DNA of 21,959 bases from Planctomycetota bacterium (lineage in GTDB: Bacteria > Planctomycetota > Brocadiia > JAJRTI01). Positions 1 through 6,098 of this stretch are shown in pieces. Made by a program: the position numbers and the translations under genes. Location of the stretch: positions 1-21,959 of the forward strand of contig JAJRTI010000250.1 in NCBI GenBank assembly GCA_024278415.1. Reading direction: 5' to 3'. The number at the start of each line of letters is the position of its first letter. Within the stretch, counting starts at the first letter, position 1. The notes under the pieces are model-generated. The model had not been told where the DNA came from and did not search any database. It worked only from the letters and a program-made list of their open reading frames with translations.

Positions 1-5
1 CGCTT

Positions 6-83
6 GTAGTGGCGACCGTTAGGGCGCCCTCTGCGCCGATGGCGATTCGCCACCCGAGCGGAAGGCCCTCACGGGCCTACTAC
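6..83. repeat. REP/BIME-like structured repeat, copy 1
   Basis: The element opens with GTAG (6-9), one base, then a hairpin: GGCG (11-14) pairs with CGCC (25-28), with a short inner extension and a GTTA loop. It closes with a second hairpin, AGGCCC (63-68), loop TCAC, GGGCCT (73-78), then one base and CTAC (80-83). The ends also pair over a longer stretch (TTGTAGT 4-10 with ACTACAA 79-85). The middle contains a third hairpin, TGGCG-ATT-CGCCA (40-52), and the heptamer CTCTGCG (29-35). A second element with the same plan lies at 13167-13245. GTAG at the foot of a hairpin, in inverted pairs, is the hallmark of REP/BIME sequences handled by RAYT transposases. Assignment to that class is inference, and no RAYT gene is in the window. 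Confidence 0.65.
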
Positions 84-171
84 AAACGCGACGTCGCCGG
101 CTTTCGGCGCCCCAGCACAGGTAGGACAACTGGGGTTTTGCCAGTGGCTCATATGATTCTGTGTTCCGTTC

Positions 172-209
172 CTCTTTGTGGTCCTTTGTGCCTTGGTGTC
201 TTTGTGGCC
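172..209 (+). repeat. Degenerate CTTTGTG tandem repeat
   Basis: About four imperfect units of 9-10 bases built on CTTTGTG follow one another: CTCTTTGTG, GTCCTTTGTG, CCTTGGTGT, CTTTGTGGCC. The tract is T/G-rich on this strand and unlike its GC-rich surroundings. From memory, similar CTTTGTG tracts recur between genes in assorted bacterial genomes; no function is assigned here. Confidence 0.5.
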
Positions 210-439
210 TCCGATGGGGAGCTTCACTCACACGAAACGGCGAAGCCGCCTGGAACGCTAAAGTGCAATTCAGGATACCATCAACGCGCGCACATTAGCG
301 TATCCTCATCCCAACTTCAAGCGGGCGTTGACTCGCCGCGCGCCAAGTGATACCTTTAGCGCCTACCCTGCCGTTGCCCATGGCTGCGGCCAAAGAGGTC
401 CACAGCGAAGGATTGGATCCATCCATCCAACCATCCCTC

Positions 440-459
440 CCGCATGCTGGCGCATGCGG
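440..459. promoter_or_regulatory. Hairpin in the purO leader
   Basis: CCGCATGC (440-447), loop TGGC, GCATGCGG (452-459) form a perfect 8-bp stem. It ends 38 bases before the purO start codon and 27 bases before its Shine-Dalgarno. An ATCC-rich run lies just upstream. It could be a 5' leader hairpin affecting stability or expression, or simply another palindromic repeat. No known riboswitch fold is recognised. Confidence 0.35.
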
Positions 460-497
460 CTACCTATCCAATTTGCCCTTCCTCACAGGAGTTCCTC

Positions 498-1145
498 ATG
501 TACGTCGGACGCATCGTCGCTATCGGCCGCAACAAGGCCGGCAAAGTTGCCGCCATGTACCGCGTGTCGTCACGCTCCTTCCCCAACCGCACTGCCAAGA
601 TCGGCGACACGGGCATCTCCATTGTCCCGCGCGAGGGGCACGAGGGCGATGTGTTCAAGAACCCCTACATCGCGTACAACTGCGTCAAGGTCGTGGGTGA
701 CATCGCGATCGCAACCAACGGATCGCACACCGACCCCATCGCAGAGAAGGTCGCGTCCGGCATGAGCATCCGCGACGCGATGGTCATGTCCCTGATTGCG
801 CTCGACTACGAGAAGGACGACTACAACACTCCGCGTATCGCGTCCGCGGTCCGGGCCGGTGGCGACACGGGCTTCCTCGGCGTGGTGCGGCACGATGGCC
901 TGAACGTGCACGAACTGCCCCTCGAACCCAACTCATGCTTCTACCTCGCGACGTACGAAATCAGCGACGTCATGCCAGACCAAACGGACACGTTCGACAT
1001 TGACAGCCCCGACGCCGCGGCCCAGTACGTCATCGACGGCGGCAAGTTCGCGGACCTCGAACGGCCCATCACGTCGGCGGTCGCGTTCCAAGATGGCGAC
1101 GGGTTCGCTTTCGCAACCTCAGAGGTCGAGTTGCAGAACGGTTGA
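498..1145 (+). CDS. purO: IMP cyclohydrolase, PurO type
   Basis: Predicted to close FAICAR to IMP, the last step of de novo purine synthesis, in the cytoplasm. The 215-residue product matches the archaeal PurO family over its whole length. Diagnostic stretches are the N-terminal MYVGRIVAIG, YRVSSRSFPNR (about 22-32), NPYIAYNCVK (about 55-64), the NGSHTD motif (about 74-79) and DYEKDDYNTPRIA (about 98-110). ATG 498 is chosen because AGGAG (487-491) sits six bases ahead and the family begins MY-GR; an ATG 18 codons upstream has neither. Most bacteria use the N-terminal domain of PurH for this reaction, so a stand-alone PurO is unusual. It is followed after 7 bases by the DUF192 gene, probably as one transcript. 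The family call is secure; whether the genome also has a complete PurH cannot be seen here. Confidence 0.93.
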   Translation: MYVGRIVAIGRNKAGKVAAMYRVSSRSFPNRTAKIGDTGISIVPREGHEGDVFKNPYIAYNCVKVVGDIAIATNGSHTDPIAEKVASGMSIRDAMVMSLIALDYEKDDYNTPRIASAVRAGGDTGFLGVVRHDGLNVHELPLEPNSCFYLATYEISDVMPDQTDTFDIDSPDAAAQYVIDGGKFADLERPITSAVAFQDGDGFAFATSEVELQNG

Positions 1146-1152
1146 TGGTCCC

Positions 1153-1650
1153 ATGACACGACACCCCTCGGCGAGCATCCCGGCTGCCCGCGCGGCAAGC
1201 CTTGCCGCGCTCGTGCTGGTCGCGTCCGCGTGCGGCGTGTCCTGCAAGCGCGACACGTCGCCCGCTCCCGTGTCCTTCGGCACAGCCACGATCCAGATCA
1301 AAGGCAAGGCGATCACGGTCGAGGTCGCCAACACGGACGAGCAACGGAATCGGGGGCTCATGTACCGCGACGCGCTGCCAAAAGACAGCGGCATGCTGTT
1401 TGTCTACAAGCAGGAACTCCCCCTCGCCTTCTGGATGAAGAACACGCTCATCCCTCTGGACATCGCGTTCATCAAGGCTGACGGATGGATCTGCGACATC
1501 CAGCAGATGGAGCCAGGGGACTTGGGTAGCTACAAGGCGGCCATGAACGCGAAGTTCGCCTTGGAGATGAACAAGGGCTGGTTCGAGGCCAACGGGATCA
1601 GTGTTGGGGATCAAGTCCAAATCCCGGCAGACGTGGCCGCAACAGAATAG
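1153..1650 (+). CDS. DUF192 family lipoprotein
   Basis: A 165-residue exported protein with one DUF192 domain (about residues 42-158), a small beta-rich domain of unknown function. Family hallmarks are present: RGLMYRDALP, then GMLFVY, FWMKNTLIPLDIAF, and a C-terminal ALEMNKGWFEANGISVGDQV. The N-terminus has a basic start, a hydrophobic run (about 14-26) and cysteines at 27 and 31. VASAC or GVSC could be the lipobox, so it is probably a lipoprotein, although neither box is textbook. The start at ATG 1153 gives a complete signal peptide; the longer open frame upstream only overlaps purO. There is no strong Shine-Dalgarno, which suits translational coupling to purO, ending 7 bases earlier. An 18-bp inverted repeat starts two bases after the stop. 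Confidence 0.88.
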   Translation: MTRHPSASIPAARAASLAALVLVASACGVSCKRDTSPAPVSFGTATIQIKGKAITVEVANTDEQRNRGLMYRDALPKDSGMLFVYKQELPLAFWMKNTLIPLDIAFIKADGWICDIQQMEPGDLGSYKAAMNAKFALEMNKGWFEANGISVGDQVQIPADVAATE

Positions 1651-1651
1651 A

Positions 1652-1702
1652 GCCGCGGCAAGCCTCCCGGTCGTTGCCAACCTTCGGGAGGCTTGCCGCG
1701 GC
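1652..1702. terminator. Large inverted repeat after the purO-DUF192 unit
   Basis: Arms GCCGCGGCAAGCCTCCCG (1652-1669) and its exact reverse complement (1685-1702) flank a 15-base loop. The left arm begins right after the DUF192 stop codon, so it could end or stabilise that transcript. No T-tract follows, so it is not a classical intrinsic terminator. The right arm and loop carry the CCTTCGGGAGG core that recurs at 4514-4524 and 4563-4573, marking a dispersed repeat family. Confidence 0.5.
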
Positions 1703-1831
1703 CCCAGTGGTTCGACCGCCTCGCTTCATCTTCCAGAATCGCTTGGGTCGAACTGTTTCGGGCCAATCCCCACACATTCGGTGATGCCTGCCCGGACCGC
1801 GAGCATTTATGTGTATGCACGCGGCCTGCAA

Positions 1832-1840
1832 TGCTACGAT
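1832..1840 (+). promoter_or_regulatory. Possible extended -10 promoter for the secreted protein gene
   Basis: TGCTACGAT (TG at 1832-1833, hexamer TACGAT at 1835-1840) resembles an extended -10 element and would start transcription about 65-70 bases before ATG 1915. The -35 position (TGTATG near 1812) is a poor match. The rest of 1703-1914 shows no other clear signal. This is a weak single-motif call. Confidence 0.25.
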
Positions 1841-1914
1841 ACAGTGAAGCTGAGACGCGCCGCCCTGTCGCGTTGGTTTCCAACGCCCAATGAAAGAAAC
1901 GAGGTGCAGACGCC

Positions 1915-4416
1915 ATGCTAAGACACGCATTGCTTGTGTCCGCCATCGTGGTCGGATCCATGGAAGTCGCTGTGGCGCAAGAGACGCTTCGCCCGCGCCG
2001 GCGACCAGGGGGCGTCAATCGCGCCGAGATCACGGACGCATTCAAGGAACTCGACAGGACTGTACGCAGACGGCCGGCCCGTCGCATTGAAAAGATGACC
2101 GCGCCAGACTTGGTGCTACGGTCGCTCGTGGCGTCGCCTACTCAGACAGTGGCTGGGCAGCGCGTCACCGTGTCAGCTCAGGTGCAGAACTTCTCGACCA
2201 CAAGCGTGCGCACGGCCGCGTTGAGCGTGGTCGCCAACGACCAAACCATCTACACGAAAGAACTGGGCCGCTTGGATGCCATGGAGACCAAACATGTCTC
2301 ATTCTCTTGGCAAACACCCAACGATGGGGTTTGGCGACTCAGCGGGCTGGTCCGGTCTGGCGCCATAGGCGCGGAAAAGTTCACGCGCAACAACAGACGA
2401 TCTTGCCAAGTGCTGGCCTTGCGCCCAAGGCGCTACGATGTGCAAACCGCAGCCCGGTTGCTGAAGGCCGGCGCGCCCATGCAGGCTCTGGTCGATTACG
2501 CTTCGGTTCACGGAAAGCTCCCGGAGCGATTTGTGCCCTATTCCTCGGGGCCTTACCCATTCGGCCAGAAACAGCTCACCACTCCATGGCCGCTGATCGA
2601 CGGGCATCGCGGCCCAATACTGAAGCTGGCGTCCAAGGGCAAGGGCATGTTGAGTTGGAACGTCGCCGGAATCCCGGGTGCGGCTCGAATCGAGTACGAA
2701 ATCACGTACGGCAAGACATATTCCAATCTGGCAAAGGATGAGCCTGGACGAGTGGCAACCGGAGTGGTCAAGGCCACCCAAGGCGCGCATTGGATCGACT
2801 TCGCCAGCTTCCCACAAGGTTTGGGCACGTATTACGTGCGCGTGGCCGCGCAGAGCGTCAAAGGCAAAGACCTGGCGCTGCGTTCCCAGCCGGTGATCGT
2901 TAGGCTCGTAAAGGTCTTACCCGCACCGCCGCCCCCACCACCGCCACCAGGCGGGGCCCAATGGGGGAAACCGAACACCACGAGATGCTGGCTTGTCGAC
3001 GAGATCGGGAACAATCTTCCCAGCGAATGCACCTACCCGGGTTGGGCCTTCGACAACTCGCCGCGCTACCTACAATGGACAAGTAGAATCGATGCCTGTG
3101 CACAAGCCCGCGTCGAGTGCTTCGCCATGGTCGGCCACTATTACAAGCCGCCTCCAGTGCAATCCCTCGTCTCGCAAGGCGCGCCCGCCGGCTCGCCCTA
3201 TTTCGGAATCAAAGGCGCCATCGACCTGCGCAACACATTCACGAAACTCACGCCAAACCAATCCTATATGATTCGCGCGACCCCGCTCAATAGCTTGCAG
3301 CAGCCCTGCGGCTCGCCATCAGATTGGCTCACGGTGGCTGTGGCGCCAGGCGGGCAATATGTGCGCGGCGCGCTAATCCGGGGGCAATACCTCGGACCCG
3401 GCACAGCGAAAGGCCGGCCGTTCCCCGCCAAGGCTCTGCAACGAATCCGAATTACGCCACATTTCGGTTGCAGCAAGAACGACCACAGCAAGTTCTACAT
3501 CCAGTTCAGTCAGGCCGTGGACACCGCATCTGTCGAAAAGGCTTTGACCATCTGGCCGCCGTGGCCCGACGTGGAGTTCAAGTGGTACGACGGAAACAGT
3601 TTGCTCGGCGTGGGGCACATGAGCAACATCTGGTTCGACACGGTGTACACGTTTACGCTGGGCAAGGCCGCGCGTCTGGCCAATGGCGCGCACTTCCTCG
3701 CCGCCGATATTCAGTGGCGAGCCAAGACGTATCCTTATGTGAGCAACGTCATCTACGCCAAGTTGAATGTGCTCACTCCCGAGGTGACACTCCCGGTTGA
3801 CGACAAGCTGAGATTCAGCTATCAGACGCAGTATGCCCAACGGATTGAGTGGAACATCACAAACGTCTATGGCTACCAGACCAGCGGAGGGCCGGCGCTG
3901 CAAGGCGGCGCTTTCGAGTTCCGGGTCCGCGGCATGCTACCGAAGGCCCGGCAACTCACAAGCAAACCCTATGTAAAGTTGATCATGACCAACGCACTGG
4001 TAGACCGCGTTCTCGCCGAGCCCTTCAAGGTCAAGGTGTTGCCTGCGGCGAACGCGGATTTGGCGGTCACGAGCGTCAGCTTTACCAGCGGCCATCTCAT
4101 AGTGGGCGTGCAGAACTTCGGACCGGACACCGTTCCAAATGCGTTTCTGAAAGGCATCAACTTGGATGTGCGTCTGGTTTATACTCCATGGGGAGTCATC
4201 GATTCGGAAACCACGACACTCGCAGCGGCCGCGGGAAACGCCGACTTAGCCCCATACGGCGCCCTATCTATAGCGCCAACGTTAAAGAAGATTCCGGGCG
4301 GTTTCCTCACGAGCAAAATCAGCTTCGCGCGCGCGTTGATCAACCTATCGGTGCCGACGAACCTCGTGCATGACGTAAAGATGAGCAACAACGGAACTGT
4401 GTTTACGAAGAAGTGA
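1915..4416 (+). CDS. Secreted multidomain protein with CARDB-like and Ig-like modules
   Basis: An 833-residue exported protein of unknown function. A signal peptide (1-21, ending VAVAQ) is followed by a basic linker. A CARDB-like beta-sandwich (about 61-165: APDLVLRSLVAS, then TVAGQRVTVSAQVQN) comes next, then a fibronectin-III-like module (about 230-332) and a run of eight prolines (338-345) as a hinge. A central region carries several cysteines (CWLVD, PSEC, DACAQARVEC, QQPC), which may form disulphides. An SbsA/Big_5-like Ig module follows (about 505-607: FSQAVDTASVEKALTIWP, YTFTLGKAARLANG), then another beta-rich segment and a second CARDB-like domain at the C-terminus (about 709-833: ANADLAVTSVSF). 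ATG 1915 has GAGGT at 1901-1905. There is no sortase, PEP-CTERM or type IX sorting tail. An adhesive or cell-envelope scaffold role is inference only. The gene appears monocistronic. Confidence 0.85.
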   Translation: MLRHALLVSAIVVGSMEVAVAQETLRPRRRPGGVNRAEITDAFKELDRTVRRRPARRIEKMTAPDLVLRSLVASPTQTVAGQRVTVSAQVQNFSTTSVRTAALSVVANDQTIYTKELGRLDAMETKHVSFSWQTPNDGVWRLSGLVRSGAIGAEKFTRNNRRSCQVLALRPRRYDVQTAARLLKAGAPMQALVDYASVHGKLPERFVPYSSGPYPFGQKQLTTPWPLIDGHRGPILKLASKGKGMLSWNVAGIPGAARIEYEITYGKTYSNLAKDEPGRVATGVVKATQGAHWIDFASFPQGLGTYYVRVAAQSVKGKDLALRSQPVIVRLVKVLPAPPPPPPPPGGAQWGKPNTTRCWLVDEIGNNLPSECTYPGWAFDNSPRYLQWTSRIDACAQARVECFAMVGHYYKPPPVQSLVSQGAPAGSPYFGIKGAIDLRNTFTKLTPNQSYMIRATPLNSLQQPCGSPSDWLTVAVAPGGQYVRGALIRGQYLGPGTAKGRPFPAKALQRIRITPHFGCSKNDHSKFYIQFSQAVDTASVEKALTIWPPWPDVEFKWYDGNSLLGVGHMSNIWFDTVYTFTLGKAARLANGAHFLAADIQWRAKTYPYVSNVIYAKLNVLTPEVTLPVDDKLRFSYQTQYAQRIEWNITNVYGYQTSGGPALQGGAFEFRVRGMLPKARQLTSKPYVKLIMTNALVDRVLAEPFKVKVLPAANADLAVTSVSFTSGHLIVGVQNFGPDTVPNAFLKGINLDVRLVYTPWGVIDSETTTLAAAAGNADLAPYGALSIAPTLKKIPGGFLTSKISFARALINLSVPTNLVHDVKMSNNGTVFTKK

Positions 4417-4495
4417 GAGATCGCGCAGGCCTCCGCACAACGATGGGCAGGAATCTATCCAAACGAGGCCCCGTGAGGCCGGGCGGCCGACATCC

Positions 4496-4524
4496 CCTCC
4501 CGAAGGTTGCCTACCTTCGGGAGG
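4496..4524. repeat. Inverted repeat of the CCTTCGGGAGG family, copy 2
   Basis: CCTCCCGAAGGT (4496-4507), loop TGCCT, ACCTTCGGGAGG (4513-4524) form a perfect 12-bp stem. It lies 80 bases after the secreted-protein stop and between convergent genes, so it could act as a bidirectional transcript end, though no T-tract is present. The loop plus right arm (TTGCCTACCTTCGGGAGG) differs by one base from TTGCCAACCTTCGGGAGG in the 1652-1702 repeat. Confidence 0.5.
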
Positions 4525-4561
4525 ATTGCTGCACCGCGTGAGAACGTCCAAAGGGCTTCAA

Positions 4562-4593
4562 GCCTTCGGGAGGGCGACGGGAATCCCGAAGGC
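4562..4593. repeat. Inverted repeat of the CCTTCGGGAGG family, copy 3
   Basis: GCCTTCGGGA (4562-4571) and TCCCGAAGGC (4584-4593) form a perfect 10-bp stem with a 12-base loop, 37 bases after the previous inverted repeat. The core CCTTCGGGAGG is the same as in the other two copies. Together with copy 2 it fills the 223-base gap between the two convergent genes; nothing else is seen in that gap. Confidence 0.45.
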
Positions 4594-4639
4594 GCAGTCG
4601 GCAGGGCTGCGGCAAGCGTGTGGATTTGCGGAGCGTCCC

Positions 4640-5608
4640 TTACCGCCCCAACACCTGGACCATCTCATTTAGAAACGCCCGTCGCAACGCGTCGTAGCCC
4701 CGCTCGTTCGGATCTTCGATGATCGAATACCAGTACGTCGCGTCCGACCAGTGGTAATGCTTCAGTCAGAACTTCGTGCAGTGCAGGCCGTGTCCCAGGA
4801 ATAGGGCGTGCATGTCGACCAAGTGCACGAAATCGTGCTTGGCCGCACACCGGGCGATCACGTCGTTATAGGCCGCGAGCAGCTTCAAGCCGTCCGGCCA
4901 GTGCGGCAAGCCGGTCATGCCAACGCTGCCGGTGCCGTCTGTAGGGTCGTAGATGTTGGCCAGGAAGATGTGGCAGCCGCCGGGGAAGCGCGCTTTCACT
5001 GTGAGCACCATCTGGTTGAGCAGCCGCTCGTAGTTCGCCACCCACGGCTTTGCCTGCGCGAGCGTCGCACCGTACATGGCATGCTCCCGCGGCGGCGACT
5101 GGCCGTAGTCGTGGATGAGGTCGTTGCCGCCCGTCGTCATGACCACGATGCCGAGCACGTCCTCGGGCTGCGCCTTCAGCTTGGGGAGCTGGACCTGCAC
5201 GTGATGGTCTGGGGTCGTGCCGGACACGGCAAGGTTCAGCGCGTCCAACTTGGGGAACACTGCGGCCAGGCACTTGCCCCGCATGTCCTCCCATTCGTCC
5301 TCAGGGTTGGCCGCCAGCCGATCGAAGTAGCTGTAGCCCCTCCGCGCACCGAATCCTTGCGTTACGCTGTCGCCAAGGCCAACAAGCAGGACTAGACGCT
5401 CGCTCCACACGCGCTGAAATGGGCCGTCTGATACGCTCGGCCCAGCCGGCCCGCTGCCAACCGGGAACGAGAAGAAGCAGCGGAACACCAACGCCGCGCC
5501 AGCGGCCAACACCAGCGCGGCAATCAGCCACGGCAGTGCTCGACGCCGGCGCTTTCCTGCCCTCCCTGCTCCCTCACTCCTGCTCGCCAGGAGAATTGGG
5601 CCAGACAT
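4640..5608 (-). pseudogene. SGNH/GDSL hydrolase interrupted by an in-frame TGA
   Basis: A membrane-anchored esterase/lipase-type hydrolase of the SGNH fold. ATG 5608 has an excellent AGGAGGT (5614-5620) five bases ahead. Residues about 25-45 form a transmembrane anchor. Block I is GLGDSVTQG with nucleophile Ser81; SGTT (129-132) and GGND (160-163) match the oxyanion-hole blocks. The frame meets TGA at 4766-4768 after 280 codons, right after HGLHCTKF. It then continues without frameshift for 41 more sense codons (KHYHWSDATYWYS, EDPNERGYDALRRAFLNEM) to TAA at 4640-4642. That tail looks like the normal family C-terminus and would normally carry part of the catalytic Asp-His block. TGA is one transition from TGG (Trp), so a recent nonsense mutation or a read/assembly error is most likely. 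Selenocysteine or Trp recoding is unlikely, because TGA ends several neighbouring genes. Confidence 0.8.
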
Positions 5609-6098
5609 GACAGACCTCCTCTCAGCAGAGCCGCGGCGTGGAAGCTATCCCTACACAACCTTGGACGCGAGCCGCGGCCGCTGAGTTCCCGCGAGCCGTT
5701 GGGCCACTGACCACAAGGTTGCGTCGAGCCAGCGCTCCACTTGCTGCGCGACTCCATCCTCATGGGCCTACATTCCTGTAGCAAGAGGCCGCGAGTTCAT
5801 ACACGATGGTAGGGTATCGCGCGTGGCGCAGGGACATGACCCGCTCAAAAAGGGCGATTACACGGGCTATTCGGGTGCGAAGGGGAGGCGGCATGGGAGT
5901 TGCTAAATTTATCGGTTCATTTTTTGGGCTGCAACAATTCAGCCGCACCCCGCGGGGCAAGCACCCATGCTTTCCAGCGACTCTCTACCCAAGCGGTGAA
6001 GCCTGCGCCTCGGGCGGGAAACCTGGCGGGCATACGAAGCGACGGAGCTGTTGTTGCAGGCGCTTGCCCTTTCTCTCAGACACGCAAGGAGTGTTGAT
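5609..6098. other. Divergent intergenic region between the SGNH gene and amt
   Basis: This is 490 bases with no believable gene. The small open frames lack domains and have arginine-rich composition. It holds the Shine-Dalgarno of the minus-strand hydrolase, an 8-bp inverted repeat (5656-5663 with 5714-5721), the sigma-54 type promoter (5889-5904) and then a leader of about 185 bases before amt, containing a CCCCGCGGGG palindrome (5948-5957). No clear pair of NtrC-type enhancer sites was found by eye. Confidence 0.6.
5889..5904 (+). promoter_or_regulatory. Sigma-54 (-24/-12) promoter for amt-PII
   Basis: CGGCATGGGAGTTGCT has the -24 GG at 5890-5891 and the -12 GC at 5902-5903, exactly ten bases apart. 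It matches the consensus TGGCACG-N4-TTGCW at GGCA, the following G and TTGC-T, missing only the first T and one C. It points toward amt, with transcription expected near 5914. Ammonium transporter/PII operons are classic sigma-54 targets under nitrogen limitation. The spacing and motif are seen directly; regulation by an NtrC-type activator is inference. Confidence 0.65.

Larger units (their letters stand above)
1..497. other. Non-coding region upstream of purO
   Basis: No convincing gene is seen here. The open frames on both strands have arginine/proline-rich, low-complexity translations and no recognisable domain. The stretch holds, in order, a structured GTAG-to-CTAC element (6-83), a CTTTGTG-type degenerate tandem repeat (172-209), an ATCC-rich run (418-435) and an 8-bp hairpin (440-459) shortly before the purO ribosome-binding site. 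The upstream gene, if any, lies outside the window. Confidence 0.7.

Noticed and set aside
9..350. A 113-codon open frame at the window start, plus an antisense one at 19-231
   Set aside because: It overlaps the structured repeat and the CTTTGTG tract, has no domain similarity and no ribosome-binding site; the frame is open because of GC-rich composition.
4766..4768. Selenocysteine or Trp recoding of TGA in the SGNH gene
   Set aside because: TGA ends neighbouring genes (4416, 7757, 14453) and TGG is used for Trp, so code reassignment is excluded. No convincing SECIS-like hairpin was seen just downstream and the site is not a known selenoprotein position.
5656..5721. Inverted repeat CAACCTTG / CAAGGTTG as an NtrC-type enhancer site
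   Set aside because: The arms are 50 bases apart and do not resemble the known NtrC half-site spacing; an 8-bp match over that distance can be chance.
5766..5785. CTACA-TTCC-TGTAG near 5768 as a third GTAG-type element
   Set aside because: CTAC precedes GTAG (the reverse of the element plan) and the flanking sequences do not form the expected hairpins.
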